Below the pieces are notes generated by a model. The model was not told the DNA's origin. It saw only the letters and a program-made list of their open reading frames with translations, and ran no database searches. Made by a program: the position numbers and the translations under genes. A stretch of 64,000 nt of DNA from Pseudomonas hunanensis. GTDB lineage: Bacteria > Pseudomonadota > Gammaproteobacteria > Pseudomonadales > Pseudomonadaceae. The stretch lies in assembly GCF_013393325.1 (NCBI RefSeq), contig NZ_QJRC01000065.1, positions 93,520 to 157,519 of the forward strand, in the 5' to 3' direction. Shown in pieces: positions 48,062 through 56,612 of the stretch (position 1 is its first letter; the number at the start of each line of letters is the position of its first letter).

Positions 48062-49003
48062 ATGGCCGATTCCGCTTTCTTCTGCCCCCTGTCCCACGAG
48101 GGCATCCTCGCTGTCCGCGGCTCCGATGCAGGCAAGTTCCTGCAAGGCCAGCTGACCTGCAATATCAACTACCTCAGCCAGGAGCACGCCAGCCTCGGTG
48201 CCCGCTGCATGGTCAAGGGGCGCATGCAGTCGAGCTTCCGCATCGTGCCTGAAGGCAACGGCTACCTGCTGGCCATGGCCAGCGAACTGCTCGACGCACA
48301 ACTGGCGGACCTTAAGAAGTACGCTGTGTTCTCCAAGGCCACGCTGACCGACGAAAGCAGCGCCTGGGCACGCTTCGGCCTGCAGGGTGGAGACGCGGCG
48401 CTGCAGGCGCTGGGGCTCGATGTGCCCGCGGCCGCCGGCAGTACTGTGCGCCATGCCGGGCTGATCGCTGTTGCGGTATCCGCTGGCCGCGTGGAGCTGT
48501 GGGTACCTGCGGCCGACGCCGAGCCTGTACGCCAGGCCCTCGCCGCAGCCCTGCCCGAGGGCAGTGTCAACGATTGGCTGCTGGGGCAGATTCGCGCCGG
48601 TATCGGCCAGGTCATGGGGCCGACCCGTGAACTGTTCATCCCACAGATGATCAACCTGCAGGCTGTCGATGGCGTCAGCTTCAAGAAAGGCTGCTACACC
48701 GGCCAGGAAATCGTCGCCCGCATGCAGTACCTGGGCAAGCTCAAACGCCGTCAGTACCGCCTGGCACTGGACCAGCAGGCCATTCCGGCCCCGGGTGCCG
48801 AGATTTTCTCGCCCACCCATGGTTCGTCGGTCGGTGAAGTGGTCATTGCGGCCAGCAACGGTCCGGGCTGCGAACTGCTCGCGGTGCTCAGCGCCGATGC
48901 GGTGGCAGACGACAACCTGCACCTGGGCAGCCTCGAAGGCCCGCGCCTGCAAGTGCTGACCCTGCCTTACGAACTGGACCGCGACCGGGAAATCCAACGC
49001 TGA
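48062..49003 (+). CDS. ygfZ: Folate-binding YgfZ/GcvT-like protein
   Basis: A 313-residue tetrahydrofolate-binding protein that supports assembly or repair of certain Fe-S enzymes such as MiaB. The invariant motif KGCYTGQEIVARMQYLG with its essential Cys is present, near the C-terminal third. The N-terminus has KFLQGQLTCNI. It is divergent from sdhE-ygfX, the same neighbourhood as in enterobacteria. Confidence 0.92.
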   Translation: MADSAFFCPLSHEGILAVRGSDAGKFLQGQLTCNINYLSQEHASLGARCMVKGRMQSSFRIVPEGNGYLLAMASELLDAQLADLKKYAVFSKATLTDESSAWARFGLQGGDAALQALGLDVPAAAGSTVRHAGLIAVAVSAGRVELWVPAADAEPVRQALAAALPEGSVNDWLLGQIRAGIGQVMGPTRELFIPQMINLQAVDGVSFKKGCYTGQEIVARMQYLGKLKRRQYRLALDQQAIPAPGAEIFSPTHGSSVGEVVIAASNGPGCELLAVLSADAVADDNLHLGSLEGPRLQVLTLPYELDRDREIQR

Positions 49004-49052
49004 CCAGCCTGCCCCGTCCCTGTGGCGGGGCCGCACCACCACTGCGGTAGAC

Positions 49053-49865
49053 ATGCCCATGAACAAGCTGGCCGAGATGGTTCAAGCACAATTGCTCGAC
49101 GCCATCGAAAAGGATGACCTGGTCCTGCCCACCCTGCCCGAGGTTGCCTTGAGCATCCGCGAGGCAGCGGAAGACAGCGAGATCAGCGTAGCGGCCCTGA
49201 GCAAGGTGATCGGTCGTGACGCGGCCCTTTCAGCGCGCCTGATCAAGGTCGTCAACAGCCCGCTGCTGCGCGCGGCGGTCGAGGTTACCGACCTGCACAC
49301 CGCCATCACACGGCTGGGCATCAACTACAGCTGCAACCTGGCCATCGGCCTGGTGATCGAGCAGATTTTCCATGCCCGCTCGCCGGCGGTTGAACAAAAG
49401 CTGCGAGACATATGGGCTAACAGCCTGGAGGTGGCGGGCATCAGCTACGAAGTGTGCCGCCGATACACGCAACTCAAGCCCGACCAGGCGACCTTGGGCG
49501 GCCTGGTCAACCAGATTGGCGCACTGCCGGTACTGATCTATGCCGAAGAACACAACGAGCTGTTGTCCGACCCGGTTTGCCTGCATTACGTGATCGAGCA
49601 GATTCAGCCGGTGCTGGGGGACAAGATCCTCAAGGCTTGGGAGTTTCCGGAACAACTTGTCAACCTGCCGAGCCAGGTTCAGGACCTGGACCGGCAGACC
49701 GACAAGATCGACTACATCGACATCGTGCAGATCGCCCGCTGCATCAGCCAGCGCGGCCGCCACCGGCCGTTGGCGGCACTGCCGGCGTACCGCCATCTGG
49801 GGCTGCCGTTTGGCACCGAGCTGGAGGTGGACGAACTGCTTGAGGCGCGGAGCATGTTGCGCTGA
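49053..49865 (+). CDS. HDOD-domain protein
   Basis: A 270-residue cytoplasmic protein made of one HDOD domain (about 15-215; LPTLPEVALSIREAAED, LSARLIKVVNSPLLR, ITRLGINYSCNLAIGLVIEQIF). HDOD domains are HD-related but lack the catalytic His-Asp and are used in signalling and chemotaxis-type networks. Two ATGs two codons apart (49053, 49059) both lack a strong ribosome site. No partner domain is present. The exact role is unknown. Confidence 0.85.
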   Translation: MPMNKLAEMVQAQLLDAIEKDDLVLPTLPEVALSIREAAEDSEISVAALSKVIGRDAALSARLIKVVNSPLLRAAVEVTDLHTAITRLGINYSCNLAIGLVIEQIFHARSPAVEQKLRDIWANSLEVAGISYEVCRRYTQLKPDQATLGGLVNQIGALPVLIYAEEHNELLSDPVCLHYVIEQIQPVLGDKILKAWEFPEQLVNLPSQVQDLDRQTDKIDYIDIVQIARCISQRGRHRPLAALPAYRHLGLPFGTELEVDELLEARSMLR

Positions 49866-49890
49866 CCGGTGCGAAGCCCTGGCAGGGCCA

Positions 49891-51270
49891 TCAATCTGCG
49901 ATAAAACTTACCCGCACCCGCAACCCGCCCTTCTCGCCATCATGCAGGCTCACCTGCGCCAGATGCGCCCGGCAGATTTCGCCAACAATCGCCAACCCAA
50001 GCCCACTGCCCTGGGCACTGCGGCGGTAGAACCGCTCGAACACCCGCTCGCGCTCAGCCTCGGGAATACCGGGCCCGTCGTCCTCCACTTCCAGCACCGC
50101 CGGCGCAACGACCCGCAAAATCACGTTGCCACCCGCTGGCGTATGCGCCAAGGCGTTGTCCACCAGGTTGCTCAACAGCTCGTTCAACAGTGTCGGCTCA
50201 CCCTTGAGCCACACGGGTGCCTCGGCTTCCAGCGCCAGCGCCACTCCACGCTTGTGCGCCAGGGGCGCCATGGCCATGCCCAGCTCGCGCGCCAACTGGC
50301 TTAGGTCCAGGCGTTGCGCGCCACCTTCGGCAATTGCCCGTGCGCCATTCTCGACCCGCGCCAACGACAGCAGCTGGTTGGCCAGATGGGTCAACCTGTC
50401 GGTGCCCTGGGCCGCTGACTCCAAGGTCTGTCGCCACTCCTGCGGCTCGGACGAGCGCAAACCCAACTCGACCCGCGCCTTCAGCGCTGCCAGCGGCGTA
50501 CGCAGTTCGTGGGCGGCGTCGGCAATGAACTGCGCCTGGCGCTCGAACTGGCCACGCAAGCGCTCGGTAAAGTGGTTCAAGGCCCGCACCAGCGGGCTCA
50601 GCTCGCGCTGCACCTGCACCACCGGCAAGGCGCGCAAGTCGTCAGGCTGGCGCTCTTCTACCGCTGTGCGCAGGCGCTCCAACGGCCGCAAGGCGGCACT
50701 CACGGCAAACCACACCATCACCAGCGCAGCCAACGCCAGCATGCCCAGGCGCAGCAGGGTATCGGCCATCAATCCACGGGCCATGCGCACCCGCGCTTCC
50801 TCGGTTTCGGCCACGCGGATTTCCGCCATGCCGTTCATGTTCGGCTCGCTTACCGGCTTCAGCAGGCTCACCACGCGCACGTCCTGGCCCAGGTAAGTGG
50901 CGTTGTAGAACCGCGCCAAGGCCGGGTAGTCGTCGGTGCGCGGCGTGCCGGGCGGTGGCGGCGGAAGGTTCTCGTAGCCGGAAATCAGCCGCTGCTTGAT
51001 GTCCAGTACCTGGTAGTAAATGCGTCCGGCACTGTCGTAGGCGAATGTGTCCAAGGCTACGTAGGGCACATCCGCGCTCAACGAGCCATCGCGTTGCGAC
51101 AGGCCTGCGGCGATGGTTCGTGCCGAGGCCAGCAAGGTGCGGTCGTAGGCGGTGTCGGCGGCTTCGCGGCCGTTCCAGTAGGCACTCAGGCCGCTGGCCA
51201 GCATCAGTACCACCAGCAGCAACGCCAGGTTGCCCAGCAAGCGCCCGCGCAGGCTACCGTTGTCACGCAT
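49891..51270 (-). CDS. tctE: Sensor histidine kinase TctE
   Basis: A 459-residue inner-membrane kinase: membrane helices about 9-28 and 170-190, periplasmic sensor between them, then HisKA ([13 protein letters not shown]) and ATPase domain (NLVDNALAHTP, DDGPGIPEAE, SGLGLAIV). The ATG at 51270 overlaps the tctD stop by 8 bases. TctE senses tricarboxylates such as citrate; the adjacent uptake genes agree. Confidence 0.9.
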   Translation of the reverse strand: MRDNGSLRGRLLGNLALLLVVLMLASGLSAYWNGREAADTAYDRTLLASARTIAAGLSQRDGSLSADVPYVALDTFAYDSAGRIYYQVLDIKQRLISGYENLPPPPPGTPRTDDYPALARFYNATYLGQDVRVVSLLKPVSEPNMNGMAEIRVAETEEARVRMARGLMADTLLRLGMLALAALVMVWFAVSAALRPLERLRTAVEERQPDDLRALPVVQVQRELSPLVRALNHFTERLRGQFERQAQFIADAAHELRTPLAALKARVELGLRSSEPQEWRQTLESAAQGTDRLTHLANQLLSLARVENGARAIAEGGAQRLDLSQLARELGMAMAPLAHKRGVALALEAEAPVWLKGEPTLLNELLSNLVDNALAHTPAGGNVILRVVAPAVLEVEDDGPGIPEAERERVFERFYRRSAQGSGLGLAIVGEICRAHLAQVSLHDGEKGGLRVRVSFIAD

Positions 51271-51934
51271 CGCGGTGCTCGAGCAGGTAGCCAAGGCCAC
51301 GGAAAGTAACGATAGCCACCGGGTGGCCGTCGAGCTTCTTGCGCAGCCGGTGGATGTAGATTTCGATGGCGTCGGGGCTGGCCTCTTCGTCCAGGCCGAA
51401 CACCTGGGCAGCCAGTTGCTCCTTGCTCATCACCCGGCCCGGCCGGGCGATCAGCGCTTCCAGCACGCTTTGCTCGCGCGAGGTGAGGGTCAGGTTATCT
51501 GCACCGAGGGTAAAGCGCCGGGTGTCCAGGTCATAGACCAGCGGCCCGCAACGCTGCTGGCGCTCGCCACCGAGCACGCTGCGGCGCAGCAAGGCCTTGA
51601 CCCTTGCTTCCAGCTCAGTGAGCTCGAACGGCTTGGCCAGGTAATCGTCGGCGCCAAGGTTCAGGCCATGAACACGGTCCTTGACGTCGCTGCGCGCGGT
51701 CAGCATCAGCACTGGCAAGGTCTTGCCACGGCCGCGCAGACGCGCCAGCACCTCGAAGCCGTCCATGCGCGGCAAGCCGACATCCAGCACGGCCACAGCG
51801 TATTCCTCGCTGGCCAGGGCCAGGTCGGCAGCCACGCCATCATGCAGCACATCCACGGTCAGGCCGTGGCTTTTCAAGGCCAGGGCCACGCTTTCGGCCA
51901 GTTGCAGGTGGTCTTCGACCAGCAGTACACGCAT
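51263..51934 (-). CDS. tctD: Response regulator TctD
   Basis: A 223-residue OmpR-family regulator. Receiver domain with phospho-acceptor Asp51 (AVLDVGLPRMDG); winged-HTH output (LTSREQSVLEALIARPG, YIHRLRKKLDG). The ATG at 51934 has GGGAG upstream and begins MRVLLVEDH; an earlier ATG at 51985 is not family-like. It is divergent from the opdH-tct operon across a spacer with 11-base-phased repeats, its probable binding site. Confidence 0.92.
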   Translation of the reverse strand: MRVLLVEDHLQLAESVALALKSHGLTVDVLHDGVAADLALASEEYAVAVLDVGLPRMDGFEVLARLRGRGKTLPVLMLTARSDVKDRVHGLNLGADDYLAKPFELTELEARVKALLRRSVLGGERQQRCGPLVYDLDTRRFTLGADNLTLTSREQSVLEALIARPGRVMSKEQLAAQVFGLDEEASPDAIEIYIHRLRKKLDGHPVAIVTFRGLGYLLEHRDA

Positions 51935-52010
51935 CGGATTCTCCCTGCTCGGGTGGGGCAGTGGCGCGGAGTGTACCGCTGTCACCCCGCCTGTGAAGCC
52001 CCTTGTAACA

Positions 52011-52042
52011 AACCTTTCTCGCTGAAAGGTTAGCGAAAGGTT
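52011..52042. promoter_or_regulatory. Repeated operator, probable TctD site
   Basis: GAAAGGTT at 52024-52031 and again at 52035-52042 are spaced exactly 11 bases. An inverted copy AACCTTTC lies at 52011-52018. Direct repeats one helical turn apart are the usual binding pattern of OmpR-type regulators. The site is between tctD and opdH. Confidence 0.65.
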
Positions 52043-52105
52043 CGTTGCCTAGCATCGCACCACGGTCGCCCTTCGCGCCGAAAAAAGCACCAGCAAGGTG
52101 CAACG

Positions 52106-52120
52106 AATAAGAACAATAAA
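52106..52120 (+). promoter_or_regulatory. Hfq/Crc-type motif before opdH
   Basis: Five AAN triplets in a row (AAT AAG AAC AAT AAA) directly before the CGGAG ribosome site of opdH. This matches the (AAN)n rule for Hfq distal-face binding with Crc, the mechanism of carbon catabolite repression in pseudomonads. Confidence 0.65.
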
Positions 52121-52134
52121 CGGAGTCATCGACG

Positions 52135-53424
52135 ATGCTGTCATCGCAGCCGCAGGCGTTCGCGCCTACCCGTTCCTTTGCCGCACGCCCCTCTGCCATC
52201 GCCAGCGCCCTCGCGCTTGCCGGTGTCGCCCCGATGAGCCAGGCCGCCTTCTTCGAAGACAGCACGGCCACCTTCGAAACCCGCAACATGTACTTCAACC
52301 GCGACTTCCGCGACGGCACCAGCGCGCAGCAGTCCAAGCGCGACGAATGGGCCCAGGGCTTCATCCTCAACTTCGAGTCCGGCTACACCGATGGCACCGT
52401 GGGCTTTGGCCTGGACGCATTGGGCATGCTCGGCATCAAGCTCGACTCCAGCCCCGACCGTACCGACACTGGCCTGCTGCCGACCCACGATGACGGCAAG
52501 GCTGCCGATGAGTATTCCAAGCTGGGCCTGACCGGCAAGGTGAAGATCTCCCAGACCGAGCTCAAGATCGGCACCCTGATCCCCGAGCTGCCAACGCTGC
52601 AGCCCAACGACGGGCGTATCCTGCCGCAAACCTTCGAGGGCGGCCTGCTTACTTCCAAGGAGATCAAGGGCCTGACCTTCACCGGTGGCCGCCTGGACAA
52701 GGCCAAGGACCGCAACGACACCAACTGGGAAGACTTGGCGCTGAACAACAAGAACGGCCGCTTCGGTGGCACCTTCAGCGCCGACAACCTGGCCCTGGGC
52801 GGGCTCGACTACCAGTTCACCGACCGTATCACCGGCAGCTACCACTTCGCCCAGCTCGACGATATCTACCGCCAGCACTTCATCGGCATGGTCGCCACCC
52901 AGCCATGGGGCCCAGGCACCTTGGGCGCCGACCTGCGCCTGGCGGTGAGCGACGACGCCGGCGCCGCCAAGGCCGGCAACATCGACAACACCACCTTCAA
53001 CGGCATGCTCAGCTACGCCCTGGGCGGGCACAAGGTCAGCGCCGCCTGGCAGCAGCTGTCTGGCGACAGCGCCTTCCCCTATGTCGATGGCGCCGACCCG
53101 TACCTGGTCAACTTCGTCCAGATCAACGACTTCGCCGGTGCCGACGAACGCTCCTGGCAGGCGCGCTACGACTACAACTTCGCCGCGCTCGGCGTGCCCG
53201 GCCTGACCTTCATGACCCGCTACATCAGCGGTGACAACGTCAGCCGCGCGGCCGGCGGTGAAGGCAAAGAGTGGGAACGCAACACGGAACTTAAGTACGT
53301 GGTACAAAGCGGCCCGTTGAAGAACGTCGCCGTGCGCCTGCGCAACGCCACCTTCCGCTCCAACTTCGCCCGCGACGCCGACGAAGTGAGGCTGTTGGTC
53401 AGCTACAGCGTGGCGCTGTGGTAA
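52135..53424 (+). CDS. opdH: OprD-family porin, OpdH-like (tricarboxylate porin)
   Basis: A 429-residue outer-membrane channel. The long signal peptide ends near SQA (residue 36), followed by the OprD-family opening AFFEDSTATFETRNMYFNRDFRDG in pieces. Strand-rich body with TGGRLDKAKDRND and the C-terminal VRLLVSYSVALW with a terminal aromatic. In P. aeruginosa OpdH takes up cis-aconitate and related tricarboxylates. It leads the tctCBA transporter genes. Confidence 0.85.
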   Translation: MLSSQPQAFAPTRSFAARPSAIASALALAGVAPMSQAAFFEDSTATFETRNMYFNRDFRDGTSAQQSKRDEWAQGFILNFESGYTDGTVGFGLDALGMLGIKLDSSPDRTDTGLLPTHDDGKAADEYSKLGLTGKVKISQTELKIGTLIPELPTLQPNDGRILPQTFEGGLLTSKEIKGLTFTGGRLDKAKDRNDTNWEDLALNNKNGRFGGTFSADNLALGGLDYQFTDRITGSYHFAQLDDIYRQHFIGMVATQPWGPGTLGADLRLAVSDDAGAAKAGNIDNTTFNGMLSYALGGHKVSAAWQQLSGDSAFPYVDGADPYLVNFVQINDFAGADERSWQARYDYNFAALGVPGLTFMTRYISGDNVSRAAGGEGKEWERNTELKYVVQSGPLKNVAVRLRNATFRSNFARDADEVRLLVSYSVALW

Positions 53425-53441
53425 CCCCATAGCGGTAATCC

Positions 53442-53453
53442 AATAACAACAAC
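53442..53453 (+). promoter_or_regulatory. Hfq/Crc-type motif before tctC
   Basis: Four AAN triplets (AAT AAC AAC AAC) lie 17 bases before the tctC start, just upstream of the GGAGA ribosome site. Together with the motif before opdH it suggests two independent repression points in the same transcript. Confidence 0.55.
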
Positions 53454-53470
53454 GCTCACGGAGATAGACG

Positions 53471-54451
53471 ATGACCTTTTCACTGCGCCGCCTCGTCCTC
53501 GCAACCGGCTGCCTGCTGTTGGCCGGCAACGCCCTCGCTGCAGAACCCAAACGCCCCGAATGCATCGCCCCCGCCTCACCCGGCGGAGGCTTCGACCTGA
53601 CCTGCAAACTGGTGCAAAGCGCCCTGGTGCAGGAAAAGATCCTCAGCAAGCCCATGCGCGTCACCTACATGCCCGGCGGTGTCGGCGCGGTGGCCTACAA
53701 CGCCGTGGTCGCCCAGCGCCCAGCCGATGCAGGCACTTTGGTGGCCTGGTCCAGCGGCTCGCTGCTGAACCTGGCCCAAGGCAAGTTCGGCCGCTTCGAC
53801 GAAAACGCGGTGAAATGGTTGGCTGCTGTCGGCACCAGCTACGGTGCCATTGCGGTGAAAAGCGATTCGCCTTACAAAACCCTCGATGACCTGGTCGCGG
53901 CACTGAAGAAAGACCCAAGCAAGGTGGTGATCGGCTCGGGCGGTACGGTCGGCAGCCAGGACTGGATGCAGACTGCGCTTATCGCCAAGGCCGCCGGCAT
54001 CAACCCGCGTGACCTGCGCTACGTGGCCCTGGAAGGCGGTGGCGAAATTGCCACGGCGCTGCTGGGCGGCCATATCCAGGTCGGCTCTACCGACATCTCC
54101 GACTCCATGCCGCACATCCAAAGCGGCAACATGCGCATCCTCGCGGTGTTCTCGGAAAACCGCCTGGACGAGCCGGAAATGAAAAACATCCCTACCGCCA
54201 AGGAGCAAGGCTACGACATCGTCTGGCCGGTGGTGCGCGGCTTCTACCTGGGGCCGAAAGTGAGCGACGAAGACTACGCCTGGTGGAAGGCTTCGTTCGA
54301 CAAGATGCTGGCCTCGGAAGACTTCGCCCAGCTGCGTGATCAACGTGAGCTGTTCCCGTTCGCCATGACCGGTGAAGAGCTGGACGGCTATGTGAAAAAG
54401 CAAGTGGCCGACTACAAGGCACTGGCCAAGGAATTTGGCCTGATTCAGTAA
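53471..54451 (+). CDS. tctC: Tricarboxylate-binding protein TctC
   Basis: A 326-residue periplasmic solute-binding protein of the tripartite tricarboxylate transporter. Signal peptide 1-24 (cut after ALA), then ECIAPASPGGGFDLTCKLVQ, the ligand-loop signature, and GGVGAVAYNAVVAQRP. It carries citrate-type substrates to TctAB. Confidence 0.93.
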   Translation: MTFSLRRLVLATGCLLLAGNALAAEPKRPECIAPASPGGGFDLTCKLVQSALVQEKILSKPMRVTYMPGGVGAVAYNAVVAQRPADAGTLVAWSSGSLLNLAQGKFGRFDENAVKWLAAVGTSYGAIAVKSDSPYKTLDDLVAALKKDPSKVVIGSGGTVGSQDWMQTALIAKAAGINPRDLRYVALEGGGEIATALLGGHIQVGSTDISDSMPHIQSGNMRILAVFSENRLDEPEMKNIPTAKEQGYDIVWPVVRGFYLGPKVSDEDYAWWKASFDKMLASEDFAQLRDQRELFPFAMTGEELDGYVKKQVADYKALAKEFGLIQ

Positions 54452-54473
54452 GCCTGTCGGACTCACCACCACC

Positions 54474-54595
54474 CCTGTGGGAGCGGCCTAGTGTCGCGAT
54501 GGGCCGCACAGCCGATGCAATGCTTCGGACACATCGCAGTGGCAGGTTTTGCGGCCGCTTCGCGCCCGATCGCGACGCAAGGCCGCTCCCACAGG
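54474..54595. repeat. REP pair inside the tct operon
   Basis: CCTGTGGGAGCGGCCT at 54474-54489 is exactly complementary to 54580-54595; further short complementary stretches lie between. The pair sits between tctC and tctB and could fold into a long hairpin that stabilises the upstream, binding-protein part of the mRNA. Confidence 0.8.
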
Positions 54596-54635
54596 ATTTG
54601 CATCTCACTTGAGCAATCCCAACGAGGATTCCCCA

Positions 54636-55094
54636 ATGATCCTGCAACGCATCTTCGCCCTGGCCCTGCTGGCGGTGTGCGCCGCCCTGGCCGTGATGGC
54701 CTGGCCCTACCAGGCAGCGTTTTCCTATGAACCGGTAGGCCCGCGCGCCTACCCGCTGCTGATGCTCGGCCTGATGAGCCTGGGCCTGCTGTATCTGGTG
54801 TTCCGCCCCACCCCCATCGTGCGCAAGGACGACGAGCCGGAGCTGGACCGCGAGACCCTGACCAAGATCGCCGCCTGCGTAGGCCTGCTGATCGTCTTCG
54901 CCGCCACCTTCGAGACCCTGGGCTTCATCCTCAGCGCCATCCTCGCTGGCCTGCCCATGGCCCGCCTGTATGGCGGCCGCTGGCTGTACAGCGCCATCGT
55001 GGTGGTCGGCATGAGCGTCTTCCTCTACTGGCTGTTCGACCGCGTGATGGATGTGCCCCTGCCCCTTGGCCTGCTGAGCGTACTGGAGAACTGA
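54636..55094 (+). CDS. tctB: Small membrane subunit TctB
   Basis: A 152-residue inner-membrane protein with four membrane segments (about 5-22, 36-53, 82-100, 115-140). FEPVGPRAYPLLM-like wording and the final GLLSVLE match the TctB family. The ATG at 54636 follows GAGGAT; the longer frame from 54549 runs through the REP. It joins TctA to form the transporter. Confidence 0.88.
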   Translation: MILQRIFALALLAVCAALAVMAWPYQAAFSYEPVGPRAYPLLMLGLMSLGLLYLVFRPTPIVRKDDEPELDRETLTKIAACVGLLIVFAATFETLGFILSAILAGLPMARLYGGRWLYSAIVVVGMSVFLYWLFDRVMDVPLPLGLLSVLEN

Positions 55095-55097
55095 CAC

Positions 55098-56612
55098 ATG
55101 GATACCTTGAGCTACCTGGGCCAGGGCTTCGGCGTTGCCCTGACCCCCTACAACCTGGTCACCGCCCTCTCCGGCACCCTGATCGGTACCGTGGTCGGCC
55201 TGTTGCCGGGCCTGGGGCCAATCAACGGCGTGGCCCTGCTGATCCCCATCGCCTTTGCCCTCGGCCTGCCGCCAGAGTCGGCACTGATCCTGCTGGCCGC
55301 GGTGTACCTGGGCTGTGAGTACGGCGGGCGCATCAGCTCGATCCTGCTGAATATCCCGGGCGAAGCCTCGACCGTGATGACCACCCTCGACGGTTACCCG
55401 ATGGCCCGCCAGGGCCTGGCCGGCGTGGCCCTGTCGCTGTCGGCCTGGAGTTCGTTCATCGGCGCCTTCATCGCCACCTGCGGCATGGTGCTATTCGCCC
55501 CGCTGCTGGCGAAATGGGCCATCGCCTTCGGCCCGGCGGAGTACTTCGTGCTGATGGTCTTCGCCATTGTCGCGCTTGGCGGCATGGCCGGTGACAAACC
55601 CCTGAAAACTTTCATTGCCGCACTGATCGGCCTGTTCCTGTCGGCGGTCGGTATCGACGCCAACAGCGGCGTGTACCGCTTCACCGGTGACAGCGTGCAC
55701 CTGGCCGACGGTATTCAGTTCGTGGTCCTGGTGCTGGGTCTGTTCTCCATCAGCGAAATCCTCCTGCTGCTGGAAAAGACCCACCATGGCCACCAGGCGG
55801 TCAAGGCTACCGGCCGCATGCTGTTCAACTTCAAGGAAGCGGCCTCGGTGTTCGTGGTCAACATCCGTTGCGGCCTGCTCGGTTTCATCATGGGCGTGCT
55901 GCCGGGCGCCGGCGCGACGTTGGCCAGCGCCGTGGCCTACATGACCGAGAAGCGCCTGGCGGGTGAAAGCGGCAAGTTTGGCAAGGGCGATGCCCGTGGC
56001 CTGGCCGCGCCGGAAACCGCCATTGGTGCGTCCTGCTGTGGCGCCCTGGTACCGATGCTGACCCTGGGTGTACCAGGTTCCGGCACCACCGCCGTGATGA
56101 TCGGCGCCCTGACCCTGTACAACATCACCCCCGGCCCACTGCTGTTCGAACAGCAGCCGGACATCGTCTGGGGCCTGATCGCCTCGCTGTTCATCGCCAA
56201 CATCATGCTGGTGATCCTCAACATCCCGATGATCCGCATCTTTACCCGCATCCTCGCCGTGCCGAACTGGGCGCTGGTGCCGGTAATCGCCATCATCACC
56301 GCGATCGGCGTGTATGCCGTGCATGCCACCACCTTCGACCTGTTCCTGATGGTCGGTATCGGCATCATGGGTTACATCCTGCGCAAGCTGGACTTCCCGC
56401 TGTCGCCAATCCTGCTCGGCTTCATCCTCGGCGGGTTGATGGAGCAGAACCTGCGCCGGGCGCTGTCGATCTCCAACGGTGAACTGGGCATCCTCTGGTC
56501 GAGCCCGATCAGCATGGGCGTCTGGGCACTGGTCATGGTCATGTTCGCCCTGCCGCTGCTGCGCATCTGGCGCAAACGTAGCCAGCAGCGCCGGGCCCTG
56601 GCTGATGCCTGA
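55098..56612 (+). CDS. tctA: Large membrane subunit TctA
   Basis: A 504-residue inner-membrane transporter subunit with about 12 segments. The paired TctA signature GLLPGLGPINGVALLIP and GVLPGAGATLASAVAYMTEK is present, with EYGGRISSILLNIPGE between. It moves tricarboxylates using an ion gradient and the TctC-bound substrate. It begins three bases after tctB. Confidence 0.95.
   Translation: MDTLSYLGQGFGVALTPYNLVTALSGTLIGTVVGLLPGLGPINGVALLIPIAFALGLPPESALILLAAVYLGCEYGGRISSILLNIPGEASTVMTTLDGYPMARQGLAGVALSLSAWSSFIGAFIATCGMVLFAPLLAKWAIAFGPAEYFVLMVFAIVALGGMAGDKPLKTFIAALIGLFLSAVGIDANSGVYRFTGDSVHLADGIQFVVLVLGLFSISEILLLLEKTHHGHQAVKATGRMLFNFKEAASVFVVNIRCGLLGFIMGVLPGAGATLASAVAYMTEKRLAGESGKFGKGDARGLAAPETAIGASCCGALVPMLTLGVPGSGTTAVMIGALTLYNITPGPLLFEQQPDIVWGLIASLFIANIMLVILNIPMIRIFTRILAVPNWALVPVIAIITAIGVYAVHATTFDLFLMVGIGIMGYILRKLDFPLSPILLGFILGGLMEQNLRRALSISNGELGILWSSPISMGVWALVMVMFALPLLRIWRKRSQQRRALADA

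Noticed and set aside
52141..53664. 507-codon open frame opposite opdH and tctC
   Set aside because: It crosses two well-supported genes and its composition is that of an antisense shadow.
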